Below are positions 44,744 to 54,927 of a stretch of DNA of 64,000 nucleotides, piece after piece. The position numbers and the translations under genes were made by a program. The notes beneath the pieces were generated by a model. The model had not been told where the DNA came from. It ran no database searches and worked only from the letters and a program-made list of their open reading frames with translations. The DNA comes from Thiodiazotropha sp040793985 (lineage in GTDB: Bacteria; Pseudomonadota; Gammaproteobacteria; Chromatiales; Chromatiaceae): the NCBI GenBank assembly GCA_040793985.1, contig JBFNJI010000001.1, forward strand, positions 132,817 to 196,816, read 5' to 3'. The stretch's first letter is position 1. The number at the start of each line of letters is the position of its first letter.

Positions 44744-44757
44744 GGAGTTATAGAGTT

Positions 44758-47637
44758 ATGAGTACTATGAACAGGTTTTTTCCAAAACAACTCGTCATTT
44801 CCCTGGGGACCAGCTTCGCCATATCCCTGATGAGTTCCGTAGCAAGCGCGGATGATCTAGAGATCTATCTGCAGGAACCGCCGGATCCGGTACCGCCGAA
44901 TGTACTCTTCGTACTCGACGAATCGGGCAGTATGTCAAGCGGCAGTCCAAGCCGAAGAGACCGCCTGGAACAGGCGATGCGGACATTGATCAACGATCCC
45001 GATATGGGTAACGTCAATGCCGCCCTGCTCGGCTACACCACCCGCTGGGGTAACAACGGAACACTCTATCTGCGCGCGCACAGCGGTAACTTCAGTATCA
45101 TCGAAGATAACCAATCCACTTTTCTCGACGCGGCAGATAACCTGCAGACCGTCAGCTACACGCCTACGGTGAAGGCGATGGAAGCGGCAGTGGACTGGTT
45201 CCGCCGCGATCGGACCTTTATCGACTACAACGGCTTCACAACCACCTCCCCGATTGCGGGCATTCCGCAGGACAACTGGTGCCGACCCAATCATATGGTG
45301 GTGCTCACCGACGGCCGCCCCAACTCCAACTCCCCCACTTCCGGACAGGCATACGGATTGACTGAGTATCCAGCAGTCGGAGATACCTGTGCCAGCGACA
45401 GCACATCGAACTGGCAGAACGGCCGCTGCGCCAGGGAGATCGCCGCCTGGGCCTACAACACCGACATGGAGACGGGCGATGGCTGGCACGACACGCAGAA
45501 TATCATCACCCATACCATCGGTTTCGACTCCGATAGCGATTCACGCATTCGCAACTTCATGATCAGCATCGCCAATGCCGGTGGCGGTAGCTACTACCCG
45601 GCATCCAGTGCTTCCGACCTGGTAAGCGCATTCACCTCGATCGTTACCGAGGCGATGGAATCGATCCCCTACGCCTACACAGCCCCGGTTATTCCCTTCA
45701 ACCAGGATAACGCCGCGGTGAGCGGCAACAGGATCTTCGTACCGATGCTGGTACCGGCCGCTGAAACCTTCTGGCAGGGCAACCTGAAGAGCTACACCAT
45801 CTCAACATCCACCTCGGGCGACGATGTCGCCATCGAGTTGAGCGACGCGGATGGCAATCCCATCGTCAACGAGCTGTTTGAGTTTGTCGCCTCGAGAGAC
45901 CATTGGAATCCCACCGGTAATGACGGCGCGAACCCCTTGGTTGGAGGCGCCGCCCAGCAGATGACGTCGAGTGACAGACGCAATCTCTACACCAACACAA
46001 ACCCCAATGCCGTTCTGACGGATCCCAGCAACCTCGTGCATCGCGATAACGATCTGATAACCTACGCCCTGCTCGGTGTCCCGGACGGCGATGACACATC
46101 CAGAGTGGCCCTGCTGAACTGGATAGGCTGGGATCCAACGCTGTCAGGCGCTGACTCCCACGAGGGTGTGATGGGTGCTCCCCTCCATACTCAGCCGGCT
46201 GTAATGAATTACAGCTCGGGCGATGTCATCTTTCTGCCCACCAGTGAAGGCGTGCTTGAGGCCTTCGATGCGGAGACCGGGCAGGAGTTGTGGGCCTTCA
46301 TGCCAAGCGATCTGCTGGGTGATATCCAGACCATCTACAACAACAATCCCGCATCCGTCCCCTACTATGGATTGGATGGTCCGTTGACAGTTTATGAGAC
46401 GGCAGGCCAAAAAATGGCGATTGTCGGCATGCGCAGAGGTGGCAGGAACTACTACATGCTCAACATCACAGATCGTCTGAACCCCCAGTTCGTGACCACG
46501 ATCAATGCTGCCGCGGGCTTCAGCCGACTCGCACAGACCTGGTCCAAGCCACTCTTCGTCAGCATGGAGATCAATGGCGGCAGTGCCCGGGATGTCCTGG
46601 TCTTCGGCGGTGGCTACGATCCGGATCAGGATAGCGCCACCACCACGCGCAACAACGACAATGAGGGTAATGCCATCTATATCATCGATGCATCGGATGG
46701 CTCGCTGATCAGAACCATATCGTCCGACGGCAGCGCCGATCTGACAATCAGCGATATGCTCAACGGTATCGCAGGCGACCTGCTGCCGGTTGACATCAAT
46801 GCCAACGGCATCACCGATCGGCTCTACGCCGCGGATGTGGGTGGCCGAATCATCCGTGTCGACATACCCGACAGCGAGTTCGGTGACACCAGCCTCGATG
46901 GCGGCATCATCGCCGATGTCTACGAGCCTGGTGAATTTCGTCGCTTCTTCAACACCCCGGAGGTTGGCTACTACAATCTCGGCGGTGTTCAGTATCTGGC
47001 GATACTCATCGGCAGCGGCAACCGGACAAATCCTCTCGACATCAGCGTCACCGACAGATTCTATATGATCAAGGATCCGGGTGTCTGGGCCAAACCCACC
47101 ACCTATGTGACGGTGACCCAGGATCAGCTCTATGATGCATCTGACAATATCGTGCAGGATGGCACCGTGAGCCAGCAAATCACAGTCGGTGCGACGATCA
47201 GGTCGATGAATGGCTGGTATATCGACTTCGGCCTGTCGGAGAAATCCTTCTCCAAGGCGGTGCTCTACGACTATGCGGTACTGTTTACCACCTTCAGTGC
47301 AGAGCGCTCCCCCGAAATCGCTGCCTGCGAGGCCCGCGGTTCAACCGGCATCGGACGCTTCTACGCCATCGACATGAGAGATGCCTCCGCCATCTTCGAT
47401 GGCTTGGGTGGCAGCTCCGGCACCCTCGACATCAACGACCGTTCCAAGGTCCTGAGCATGTTGGGTATGCCGCCTTCACCCACCCTCGTATTTCCCGAGG
47501 GCAGTGATGCGGGTACACTGGGGCAGGTTGTCAAGGCGCTGGTAGGTTTGGAAGAGGTCTATGAATGGCCGGATAGATTTCACCCCATCTCTTGGGAAGA
47601 GGTTATCGATGAGACTGAAGATCCGATTTGCCCATAA
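44758..47637 (+). CDS. pilY1: Type IV pilus tip adhesin PilY1, copy 1
   Basis: A 959-residue secreted protein. The signal peptide (about 1-31) is followed by a vWA-like domain whose MIDAS motif DESGSMS begins at Asp54, and a C-terminal beta-propeller with GYDPDQDSA and a calcium-loop DINANGITDRLYAAD at Asp679. These match PilY1 of Pseudomonas and Neisseria PilC, which sits at the pilus tip, controls extension/retraction and adheres to surfaces or cells. The pilE start lies inside its last 29 bases. Confidence 0.93.
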   Translation: MSTMNRFFPKQLVISLGTSFAISLMSSVASADDLEIYLQEPPDPVPPNVLFVLDESGSMSSGSPSRRDRLEQAMRTLINDPDMGNVNAALLGYTTRWGNNGTLYLRAHSGNFSIIEDNQSTFLDAADNLQTVSYTPTVKAMEAAVDWFRRDRTFIDYNGFTTTSPIAGIPQDNWCRPNHMVVLTDGRPNSNSPTSGQAYGLTEYPAVGDTCASDSTSNWQNGRCAREIAAWAYNTDMETGDGWHDTQNIITHTIGFDSDSDSRIRNFMISIANAGGGSYYPASSASDLVSAFTSIVTEAMESIPYAYTAPVIPFNQDNAAVSGNRIFVPMLVPAAETFWQGNLKSYTISTSTSGDDVAIELSDADGNPIVNELFEFVASRDHWNPTGNDGANPLVGGAAQQMTSSDRRNLYTNTNPNAVLTDPSNLVHRDNDLITYALLGVPDGDDTSRVALLNWIGWDPTLSGADSHEGVMGAPLHTQPAVMNYSSGDVIFLPTSEGVLEAFDAETGQELWAFMPSDLLGDIQTIYNNNPASVPYYGLDGPLTVYETAGQKMAIVGMRRGGRNYYMLNITDRLNPQFVTTINAAAGFSRLAQTWSKPLFVSMEINGGSARDVLVFGGGYDPDQDSATTTRNNDNEGNAIYIIDASDGSLIRTISSDGSADLTISDMLNGIAGDLLPVDINANGITDRLYAADVGGRIIRVDIPDSEFGDTSLDGGIIADVYEPGEFRRFFNTPEVGYYNLGGVQYLAILIGSGNRTNPLDISVTDRFYMIKDPGVWAKPTTYVTVTQDQLYDASDNIVQDGTVSQQITVGATIRSMNGWYIDFGLSEKSFSKAVLYDYAVLFTTFSAERSPEIAACEARGSTGIGRFYAIDMRDASAIFDGLGGSSGTLDINDRSKVLSMLGMPPSPTLVFPEGSDAGTLGQVVKALVGLEEVYEWPDRFHPISWEEVIDETEDPICP

Positions 47638-48040
47638 AGGCTATACATTGATTGAGTTGATGCTTGCCGTGGCCATTATCGGCCTGTTGTTGGCGATTGT
47701 CTTACCTAACTATTCGGAGTCGGTCAGACGAGGACACCGCGGCGACGGCATGGATGCCCTCACTGCCGCAGGCCAGAAGATGGAGGTGGCTAAGAGCAGA
47801 CTGGGTGCCTACCCTGATTCACTTGCAGATGCCAACATCGCGGCCGCCAGTGTCGAAGGCTATTACGGTAACCTGACCATTGCGGCTGCCACGGCCGATT
47901 GCCCCCTTACAAGTTGTTACATGCTGCAGATCGACGGGCAGAATGGGCAGGAACATGGCAATGTCACCGCCTATCGTCTGCATTCAACCGGACGCAAGGA
48001 GCAACTTCGGGGCGGTGTCTGGGAAGATGGCTGGGATTGA
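47609..48040 (+). CDS. pilE: Type IV minor pilin PilE
   Basis: A 143-residue prepilin: leader MRLKIRFAHKG, then YTLIELMLAVAIIGLLLAIVLPNY with the +5 Glu. The start at 47609 lies inside the 3' end of pilY1 in another frame (29-base overlap); an earlier in-frame ATG would be deeper inside pilY1. Its two central cysteines (ADCPLTSCYM) fit PilE of the P. aeruginosa locus. No pilE copy exists in cluster 2. Confidence 0.9.
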   Translation: MRLKIRFAHKGYTLIELMLAVAIIGLLLAIVLPNYSESVRRGHRGDGMDALTAAGQKMEVAKSRLGAYPDSLADANIAAASVEGYYGNLTIAAATADCPLTSCYMLQIDGQNGQEHGNVTAYRLHSTGRKEQLRGGVWEDGWD

Positions 48041-48503
48041 GTCTCACCGCCAGGACGGCTTCACATCCAACTGCCCGGTTAGTCGTTAACCCACACTGCC
48101 ACCCGACTTGGTTTGGCGGTGTGGGTCAGCCCGACCCATCACTCGGTTCCTTAAACACCGTCCATATCAATAGCCGCCATAATTGAACACTCAAGACGGC
48201 GTTAGCCAGACAGATGGTCAGTAATAACCGATAAACGGTACTTACCATTCCCGGCAGCTGGCTGTAATCTGAAATCCGAACAGGGAATGTTCCGCCATAT
48301 GGACTTAAGGCAGGGATTGGCTTTCGTGATGTTCATGAGCGTACCGATCGTTAGCGGTCATCACACTAGCGTATTCAATCCCCTTCTTCAGGTTCAGGTC
48401 CGCAATAGCGGTTAAGCGTTTATTCGCTTCGGACGCCGGGAACGGTTCCAGTCTCCATAGCAGCGGGATCTGTCTGCTGCGTGACATAAGGATATGATCA
48501 CCT
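48041..48503. other. Boundary between the two pilin clusters
   Basis: This 463-base gap contains no convincing gene. A hairpin with arms ACCCACACTGCCA (48089-48101) and TGGCGGTGTGGGT (48114-48126) may end transcription of cluster 1; no T-run follows. A minus-strand frame of 60 codons (48305-48487) shows no family resemblance. Confidence 0.45.
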
Positions 48504-49079
48504 ATGGACTGTGTGTCACTCGTCGGTCACCGACGGACTGAACATGGCATGACGCTTGTTGAAGTATTGATTGCAGCCCTAATCGTGGCGGTGGGTCTGC
48601 TCGGCATTGCAAGCCTACAGATAAACGCGATTCAGGGATCGACCAAGGCCGACTATCGAACCCGGGCCATCGACTTCGCCACCGCCCTCGCCGACCGCAT
48701 GCAGGTAAATCTCATCGGTGTCGCCGACAACAACTATCTACATCCACCTGCCTGTGATTTGGGTTCAGAGTCCACCCTGGCCAACTGCGCAATGGCCCCC
48801 ACCATGGGTGACTCAGCATCGGTTGCCGACTGCAGCCCCCGGCAGATGGCAAGCCACGACCTCTATCAGATCAGCTGTGGCTCAGGCATTCAAGGCAACC
48901 TCCCCGGTGGACGTTTGCAGATCGCCTGCGTTGACAGTAATGCAACCGATACCGATCCGTGCAGTTCTCTCTCACCCATACAGATAGTCATCAGCTGGCA
49001 AACCCAGAGCCGCGTCACCGACCTGGATCCAAACACGACTGAAGAGGTCCAGATGACAGTCATACCAGGGGAACCGTGA
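48504..49079 (+). CDS. pilV: Type IV pilus minor pilin PilV, copy 2
   Basis: A 191-residue prepilin with leader ending TEHG and MTLVEVLIAALIVAVGLLGIASLQINAIQG (first 20 after the leader), followed by the cysteine-containing PilV region (LANCAMAPT, SPRQMASHDLYQISCG). It is plainly a homologue of the copy at 42847 but has diverged along its length. There is no poly-G run near its end. It starts cluster 2 and its stop overlaps the pilW copy 2 start. Confidence 0.9.
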   Translation: MDCVSLVGHRRTEHGMTLVEVLIAALIVAVGLLGIASLQINAIQGSTKADYRTRAIDFATALADRMQVNLIGVADNNYLHPPACDLGSESTLANCAMAPTMGDSASVADCSPRQMASHDLYQISCGSGIQGNLPGGRLQIACVDSNATDTDPCSSLSPIQIVISWQTQSRVTDLDPNTTEEVQMTVIPGEP

Positions 49080-49933
49080 ACATGCACCGATCATCACGTA
49101 GACACAGTGGCTTCTCCTTGATAACGCTCATGCTTGCAAGCGCAATCAGCCTCATCCTCATCGGCGGTATCGGCAAGATCTATCTCGACGGCAAGAGTGC
49201 TTTCAATGCCAGGGCCGCACTCGCGGCAGCGACGGAAACCTACCGCTTCAGCTTCCAGGAACTGCGTCGCAACCTGATCATGGCCGGGAGGGGAATTGCA
49301 ACATCGGACGACAGCGTTTCGGCCTACGTCGGTGATCAGGGCGATCGGGGCATGCGCACATTTCCAGCCCTCGACCGCACGCCCGATGGCATTGTCAGCG
49401 GCACACACCACTCTGCCGACAACTGGAGTCCTGCACCGGAGGAGTCGAGTGTTGTTGCGGTACGCTACGCATCCGGCCCCACACCCTGCGGTGCGGACAA
49501 CCTGACCATGAGCGACGGCACGGTAACGGTCAGGTTCCTCGTGAATGAATCAGGCAACCTGAACTGCCAGGTCTACCAAAACGGCACCCTATACGATTCG
49601 CAGCCGATTGCATCGGGTGTTGTCCAGATGCGCGCCCTCTACGGTGTAGACACAGACGCTGAACCAGACGGTGTGGCGAACAGTTACCTGACAGCCGCTC
49701 AGGTAGCACCACTGAACTGGATGAATGTGGTATCGATCAGGATAGGCCTAGTGGTCAGGTCCGGAACCGGTTACGAATTACCACTTCCCTATCGCCCGCA
49801 AACAGCTGAAGAGCTCGATCTGCTCGGAGCCATATTCACCGCGCCAGATACCGACTATTTCTACAAATCTGCCAACACCACCATCTCGTTGCGCAACCTG
49901 CACCATATGGATCGGCAATTTGCCGAGGAGTGA
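49076..49933 (+). CDS. pilW: Type IV pilus minor pilin PilW, copy 2
   Basis: A 285-residue prepilin (HSGFSLITLMLASAISLILIGG) sharing the ALYGVDTDAEPDGVANSYLTAAQV block and the GIGKIYLDGKSAFNARAAL region with copy 1. The GTG at 49076 overlaps the pilV stop and has AGGGG just upstream; the ATG at 49082 is an alternative. It is intact and diverged from copy 1. Confidence 0.9.
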   Translation: MNMHRSSRRHSGFSLITLMLASAISLILIGGIGKIYLDGKSAFNARAALAAATETYRFSFQELRRNLIMAGRGIATSDDSVSAYVGDQGDRGMRTFPALDRTPDGIVSGTHHSADNWSPAPEESSVVAVRYASGPTPCGADNLTMSDGTVTVRFLVNESGNLNCQVYQNGTLYDSQPIASGVVQMRALYGVDTDAEPDGVANSYLTAAQVAPLNWMNVVSIRIGLVVRSGTGYELPLPYRPQTAEELDLLGAIFTAPDTDYFYKSANTTISLRNLHHMDRQFAEE

Positions 49934-49939
49934 GAAGTT

Positions 49940-50455
49940 GTGATGTCCATTACCAGATTCATGAACCCCCATGGCAATCAAGGCGGAGCGGCCCTGATAA
50001 TCACGCTTGTCATACTCACAATCCTTACCCTGTTGAGCATTTCAGCGATGCAGGACACCAACCTGGACACCAAGATTGCGATCAACCATCAATTCAAGGA
50101 GATGAGTTTTCGTGCCGCCGAAAACGCCTTGGCGATCGTTACCGGACCGGAGTTGAGTATCCTGGACAACCTGGACATACCCAATGTGGTGGGTGAAATC
50201 ACTCATGCTGATCCATTCTTCACCACCCATGACGCCATTGGAGATCCTATCGATCACGCCTTTACCGATCAGCTTCCGATGCGCGCAAGTCTTACCGTGG
50301 AGTATCAGGGTAAGAGAGAGGGACTCTTTTTTTCAGGTCACCAGCTGGACAATACAACCCACCTCTTCCTCGTGGACGCAATCGGTACCGTGGGTGAAAG
50401 CGCCACCCATACACAGAACCGAATGCAGGTTGGATTGATACGACAGCGGCACTAA
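49940..50455 (+). CDS. pilX: Type IV pilus minor pilin PilX, copy 2
   Basis: A 171-residue protein with the hydrophobic helix GGAALIITLVILTILTLLS and the PilX block DTKIAINHQFKEMSFRAAENAL, as in copy 1. The GTG start at 49940 follows GAGGAG; an ATG three bases later is possible. It lies 6 bases after pilW copy 2 and 17 before pilY1 copy 2. Confidence 0.9.
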   Translation: MMSITRFMNPHGNQGGAALIITLVILTILTLLSISAMQDTNLDTKIAINHQFKEMSFRAAENALAIVTGPELSILDNLDIPNVVGEITHADPFFTTHDAIGDPIDHAFTDQLPMRASLTVEYQGKREGLFFSGHQLDNTTHLFLVDAIGTVGESATHTQNRMQVGLIRQRH

Positions 50456-50472
50456 GGCATGGAGCCATATAC

Positions 50473-53319
50473 ATGAGTAACCCCACACTGTTTAAACAAG
50501 TCAAATCCCTGCAAGCCGCAATCGGCCTGCCGATACTCGCTTTGTTAACACTGGATCTCAGGGCTGACGACATCGAGGTCTATCTCCAGCCGCCCCCTGA
50601 TCCGGTACCCCCCAACATCCTCTTTATCCTGGATGAATCAGGCAGCATGGATAACGAGGTTGCGCGGGGAGTCACGCGCAGGGATGCCCTGGTCAATGCA
50701 TTGAACAGACTCGTCAATAGCGGCGTATTGGACGATGTAAACGCCGCACTGCTCGGTTACAGCACAAACTCAGATGATGACGATAGGGTACGCCTGTTTG
50801 CCCATACAGGGGATTTCACCCTCGTAGGCGATGAGAGAGCGGGCTTCAGATCGGCGATCAATGAACTGCAGGCACTGCACTTCACCCCGACCACCGACGC
50901 CCTGGCCGCCGCCGTCGATTGGTTCAACCCAATCCGCACCCCCAGCCAGATTCGGCCCAACGGCCTGCAATCGCCCTTGAGCGGCGATCCCGAAACAGGC
51001 AAGTGCGCACCAAACAGGATCGTACTACTCTCCGATGGCGCGCCCAATACCAGCACCATGACGGCGTACGAAGGTACTCCCTGTGCCCAGGTCGATCTCT
51101 TCGTAAACTTCCACAGAAACATGCCGGATGCTTGGTATAACGCGGGAGCACGTTGCGCCAATGAGATCAGCGCATGGGCCTACAACACCGACCTTGCAAT
51201 CGCGGCGGGTTGGGATGGGGTTCAGAACATCCTCACCTACACCCTGTCCTTCGGCACCGCGCCAGGTTCGGCAACCCAGACCTTCATGAATGGAATTGCC
51301 ACCGCGGGTGGCGGCGAGTCGTGGATCGTTGCCGATGAAGATGAGATAGCCGAGGCCTTCAGCTATATCATCGACGATGCGCGGGAGTCGGTCAGCTATG
51401 TAATGAACGCGCCCACCATTCCCTTTAATCCCGACAATGCCGCGGTCAGCGAGGAGATCATCTTCGTCCCCCTCTTCCACCCGGAGCCCAGAAGGTTCTG
51501 GCATGGCAACCTGAAGAAATACAGGGTGGCTGTCAGCGACGACGAAATACAACTGCTGGCGGCGGGAGACCAACGGGTACTCAATGACGATCACACCTTT
51601 GCAAGTACGGTCGATCTCTTTTGTGAAGGCGACGTCTGTCCAGAGGATGAGGGTGACCCCCTCGTCGGCGGCGCGGCCCGCAATATGACCGGACTGAGAA
51701 ACCTCTATACGAATCTCGACGCCACACGCTCCCTCGACCACCCGGCAAACCGTATCCACCGCGACACATCCGGCATTACCTCCGAGTTGCTCGGTGTCGA
51801 CAGTGAAGCGGAGCGTGGCCTGCTGCTCAATTGGATCACCCGGGATCCCGCTTATATCGCCACCGACCAGCACCCCTCACGCGAGGGTGTGATGGGCGCG
51901 CCGATCCATCCCCAACCCGTGGTGGTCAACTATGGCCGGCAGCGTACCGTCTACCTGCCGACCAGTGAGGGCGTCCTCGAGGCCATAGATGCGCAGAGCG
52001 GCGAAGAACTCTGGGCATTTATGCCGCTTGACCTGATGCGGAACATCCGCCAGTTGAGAAATAACGAACCCTCGACGACACCCTACTACGGCCTCGACGG
52101 CCCGCTGACAGTCTATGAGACCGGGGGCAGAAAGATGGCGATAGTCGGGATGCGCAGAGGGGGCAGGAAATACCATCTGCTCGATATCAGCGATCGACTG
52201 CGGCCGGCGTATGTCGGCGAGATATCCGCGGAGGCGGCTCCGACCCAGTTCGATCGTCTGGGTCAAACCTGGTCAAACCCCCTGTTCGCGACCCTGTGGA
52301 TCGACAATGCCGAACGCGATGTGCTGATCTTCGGCGGCGGCTACGATCCCGATCAGGACAGTGGCAGCGGTGCCGACGATGAGGGCAATGCAATCTATGT
52401 CGTCGACGCTGCGGATGGATCGCTGCTGATCTCCATAGCCAACAGCGGAGCCTCTCTCGTGATCAGCGATATGGAAAACGCCATACCGGGCAACCTCGCC
52501 ACCGTGGATATAAACGGCAACGGTATCGTGGATCGCGTCTATGCCGCCGATGTGGGGGGCAGAATCATCCGGGTCGATTTCGCGGACCGGGACAGACCGG
52601 ACAACCGTCTCTCCGGCACCGTTCTCGCCGACATCAACCGGGGTGCCGATGCACACCGCAAGTTCTTCACCACGCCCCAGGTCGGTTACTACGCCAGGGG
52701 TGCCCACAGGTTCCTGGCACTGCTGATCGGTACCGGTGACCGGGCAAATCCCCTCGAATCCAATGTCAACGACCGTTTCTACATGATCAAGGACAGCGAC
52801 ATCTGGCATCACACCAGCAGCCGGGAACCGGCCACGGACCGTGACTTCATCGATGCCAGCGCCTCCGCCCTGATAAGCGGCGAGGTATTGAATCCGCAAT
52901 ACCGCGGTTGGTACATCAGCTTCGCCGGTTCGGAGAAATCCTTCTCCAGGGCGATCCTCTACGACTATGCAATCTTCTTCACCACCTATCGTGCCGACAG
53001 AGCGCTAGCCGAAGAGCCCTGCGAGGCGGTATCGACGACGGGTGAAGCCAGGATCTACGGACTCGATCTTATCAGCGCCAACGCCGCCATCGACTGGAAC
53101 GGTCTGGCAGAACATCCACTCAGCATCGACGATCGCGCCTCCCAGCTTCAGCTTCAGGGTATCCCTCCCTCACCGATGCTGATCTTTCCCGGTGGTGTGG
53201 ACGACAATGGCGATAGCGTGATCGGCAGAAGAATTTACCTCTTCTCCGATCTGCAGAAAAAGCACGAATGGAGCGACAGGTTCCGACCCATTTACTGGGA
53301 AGAGGTGATCGTGGATTAG
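50473..53319 (+). CDS. pilY1: Type IV pilus tip adhesin PilY1, copy 2
   Basis: A 948-residue protein collinear with the first PilY1: signal peptide, vWA MIDAS DESGSMD at Asp54, and the propeller with GYDPDQDSG and calcium loop DINGNGIVDRVYAAD at Asp679. Blocks such as LPTSEGVLEA, GLDGPLTVYET and GSEKSFSRAILYDYA are nearly shared with copy 1, while the region between the MIDAS and the propeller differs strongly. Both copies look functional. Two tip adhesins could give different binding specificities. Confidence 0.92.
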   Translation: MSNPTLFKQVKSLQAAIGLPILALLTLDLRADDIEVYLQPPPDPVPPNILFILDESGSMDNEVARGVTRRDALVNALNRLVNSGVLDDVNAALLGYSTNSDDDDRVRLFAHTGDFTLVGDERAGFRSAINELQALHFTPTTDALAAAVDWFNPIRTPSQIRPNGLQSPLSGDPETGKCAPNRIVLLSDGAPNTSTMTAYEGTPCAQVDLFVNFHRNMPDAWYNAGARCANEISAWAYNTDLAIAAGWDGVQNILTYTLSFGTAPGSATQTFMNGIATAGGGESWIVADEDEIAEAFSYIIDDARESVSYVMNAPTIPFNPDNAAVSEEIIFVPLFHPEPRRFWHGNLKKYRVAVSDDEIQLLAAGDQRVLNDDHTFASTVDLFCEGDVCPEDEGDPLVGGAARNMTGLRNLYTNLDATRSLDHPANRIHRDTSGITSELLGVDSEAERGLLLNWITRDPAYIATDQHPSREGVMGAPIHPQPVVVNYGRQRTVYLPTSEGVLEAIDAQSGEELWAFMPLDLMRNIRQLRNNEPSTTPYYGLDGPLTVYETGGRKMAIVGMRRGGRKYHLLDISDRLRPAYVGEISAEAAPTQFDRLGQTWSNPLFATLWIDNAERDVLIFGGGYDPDQDSGSGADDEGNAIYVVDAADGSLLISIANSGASLVISDMENAIPGNLATVDINGNGIVDRVYAADVGGRIIRVDFADRDRPDNRLSGTVLADINRGADAHRKFFTTPQVGYYARGAHRFLALLIGTGDRANPLESNVNDRFYMIKDSDIWHHTSSREPATDRDFIDASASALISGEVLNPQYRGWYISFAGSEKSFSRAILYDYAIFFTTYRADRALAEEPCEAVSTTGEARIYGLDLISANAAIDWNGLAEHPLSIDDRASQLQLQGIPPSPMLIFPGGVDDNGDSVIGRRIYLFSDLQKKHEWSDRFRPIYWEEVIVD

Positions 53320-53438
53320 CCTACAGGGCATCATCATCCTGGACATGGTATCCTCGTGGTGAGGTTCGCCTGTGTGCTCCCAACACTACATGGCGCTTTG
53401 ACCATACCAGTCCAATCACTCAATCTATAGGCTTTTTC

Positions 53439-54530
53439 ATGACAGATTGCCTCATAGTAGGCGGCGGCATCATCGGCATGCTCACGGCCGCTGAACTACA
53501 TGATGCAGGGATGGCTGTCACGCTGATCGACAAGGGCCAAACCGGCCGCGAATCCTCTTGGGCGGGAGGCGGCATCATTTCACCGCTCTACCCCTGGCGC
53601 TACGACGACAGCATCACCCGGCTTGCCGCCTGGAGTCAGGCCCGCTACCCGTCGCTTGCCGAAACATTGATCGCCGCCGGGGGAACCGACCCCGAGTACA
53701 CGCACAACGGTCTGCTTATCCTTGAACCCGGGGATACGCCAGCCGCGCTGGCATGGGCGGAAGGCTTCGGACAATCACTGCAGCTGCTCGAGCGACCCGC
53801 CATTGAGGCCTGCGAAATGAAACTCCGATGTGATGTCGAGAACGCTGTCTTGCTGCCCGATGTCGCCCAGATACGCAATCCGCGTCTCACCAGGTCCCTG
53901 GCCCATGCCATCCGCGACAAGATAGGGATCCTGGAACAGACCGAAGCCATCGAACTCCTGCTCGAACAGGACCAGATTCGCGGCGTCAGGACAAACGGCG
54001 GCATACTCCGGTCGGAAAGGGTCATCATCTGCGCCGGCGCCTGGAGCGGTACCCTGCTGAGCGGCCTAGTCCCGCCTCCGGCCATAGAACCCGTCCTTGG
54101 GCAGATGATCATATTCCGTCACCACCCGGGGGAAATCTCGCGCATCGTCCTTCACAACGACCGTTACCTCATCCCCCGCAGGGACGGCCGGGTGCTGGTC
54201 GGCAGCACCCTTGAATTCAGGGGCTTTGACAAGCACACAACCGAGGAGGCAAAACAGGAGCTCAAGGCTTTCGCCCTCGATCACTTCCCATGCCTGCAGG
54301 AGGCAGAGATAGAACACCACTGGTCCGGCCTCAGGCCCGGCTCCCCCAGCGGCATTCCCTACATCGGACCGGTCCCGGAGATCGGTGGTCTCTATCTCAA
54401 CGCGGGACATTTTCGCAACGGTGTGGTCCTGGGACCGGCCTCGGCAAGGCTCATGGCGGACCTGATCCTGAAACAGCAGCCGATTCTCGATCCCAGGCCC
54501 TATGCCGTTGATGCAGAGAGGAAAATCTGA
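53439..54530 (+). CDS. thiO: Glycine oxidase ThiO
   Basis: A 363-residue FAD-dependent amine oxidase of the DAO family with dinucleotide motif LIVGGGIIGMLTAAELHDAG (first 20 residues from about 5) and the C-terminal GLRPGSPSGIPYIGPV typical of ThiO. It makes dehydroglycine for the thiazole of thiamin. The start at 53439 sits after a T-rich stretch; upstream in-frame ATGs would overlap pilY1. No other thi gene is adjacent, but thiO also lies beside the fimT-pil locus in P. aeruginosa. Confidence 0.92.
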   Translation: MTDCLIVGGGIIGMLTAAELHDAGMAVTLIDKGQTGRESSWAGGGIISPLYPWRYDDSITRLAAWSQARYPSLAETLIAAGGTDPEYTHNGLLILEPGDTPAALAWAEGFGQSLQLLERPAIEACEMKLRCDVENAVLLPDVAQIRNPRLTRSLAHAIRDKIGILEQTEAIELLLEQDQIRGVRTNGGILRSERVIICAGAWSGTLLSGLVPPPAIEPVLGQMIIFRHHPGEISRIVLHNDRYLIPRRDGRVLVGSTLEFRGFDKHTTEEAKQELKAFALDHFPCLQEAEIEHHWSGLRPGSPSGIPYIGPVPEIGGLYLNAGHFRNGVVLGPASARLMADLILKQQPILDPRPYAVDAERKI

Positions 54531-54639
54531 AGCAGAACCGATACCGGGATTCCGCACAGGACAGCTGCAGGGTGCAACACGCAAGTATGCAAAAAACTAG
54601 ACCCGAAAACGGCTCAACAGCTATAATTGCCGGCTTTCG

Positions 54640-54715
<76 letters not shown>

Positions 54716-54927
54716 TATATTCAAGTGGAACGTATTTTAATTTCATAGCGTCTGCTTATGTAGAATTCTATGCAAATCACTTTTTAGGACTTACTTCAAT
54801 TCAGCGGTCACTTGTTCGATTAACGTGGATTTATTCCAATGAATCTCACTGATTGGCCTTGAAACCTCATTTTCACTATATTTACTGCGAAGAGTGTTCG
54901 GACAAATCATCTGAGAGGAGGTACGGA

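Noticed and set aside
46144..47178. A 344-codon open frame on the minus strand inside pilY1
   Set aside because: It runs antisense through the propeller, has no ribosome site or family resemblance, and exists because of codon bias in pilY1.
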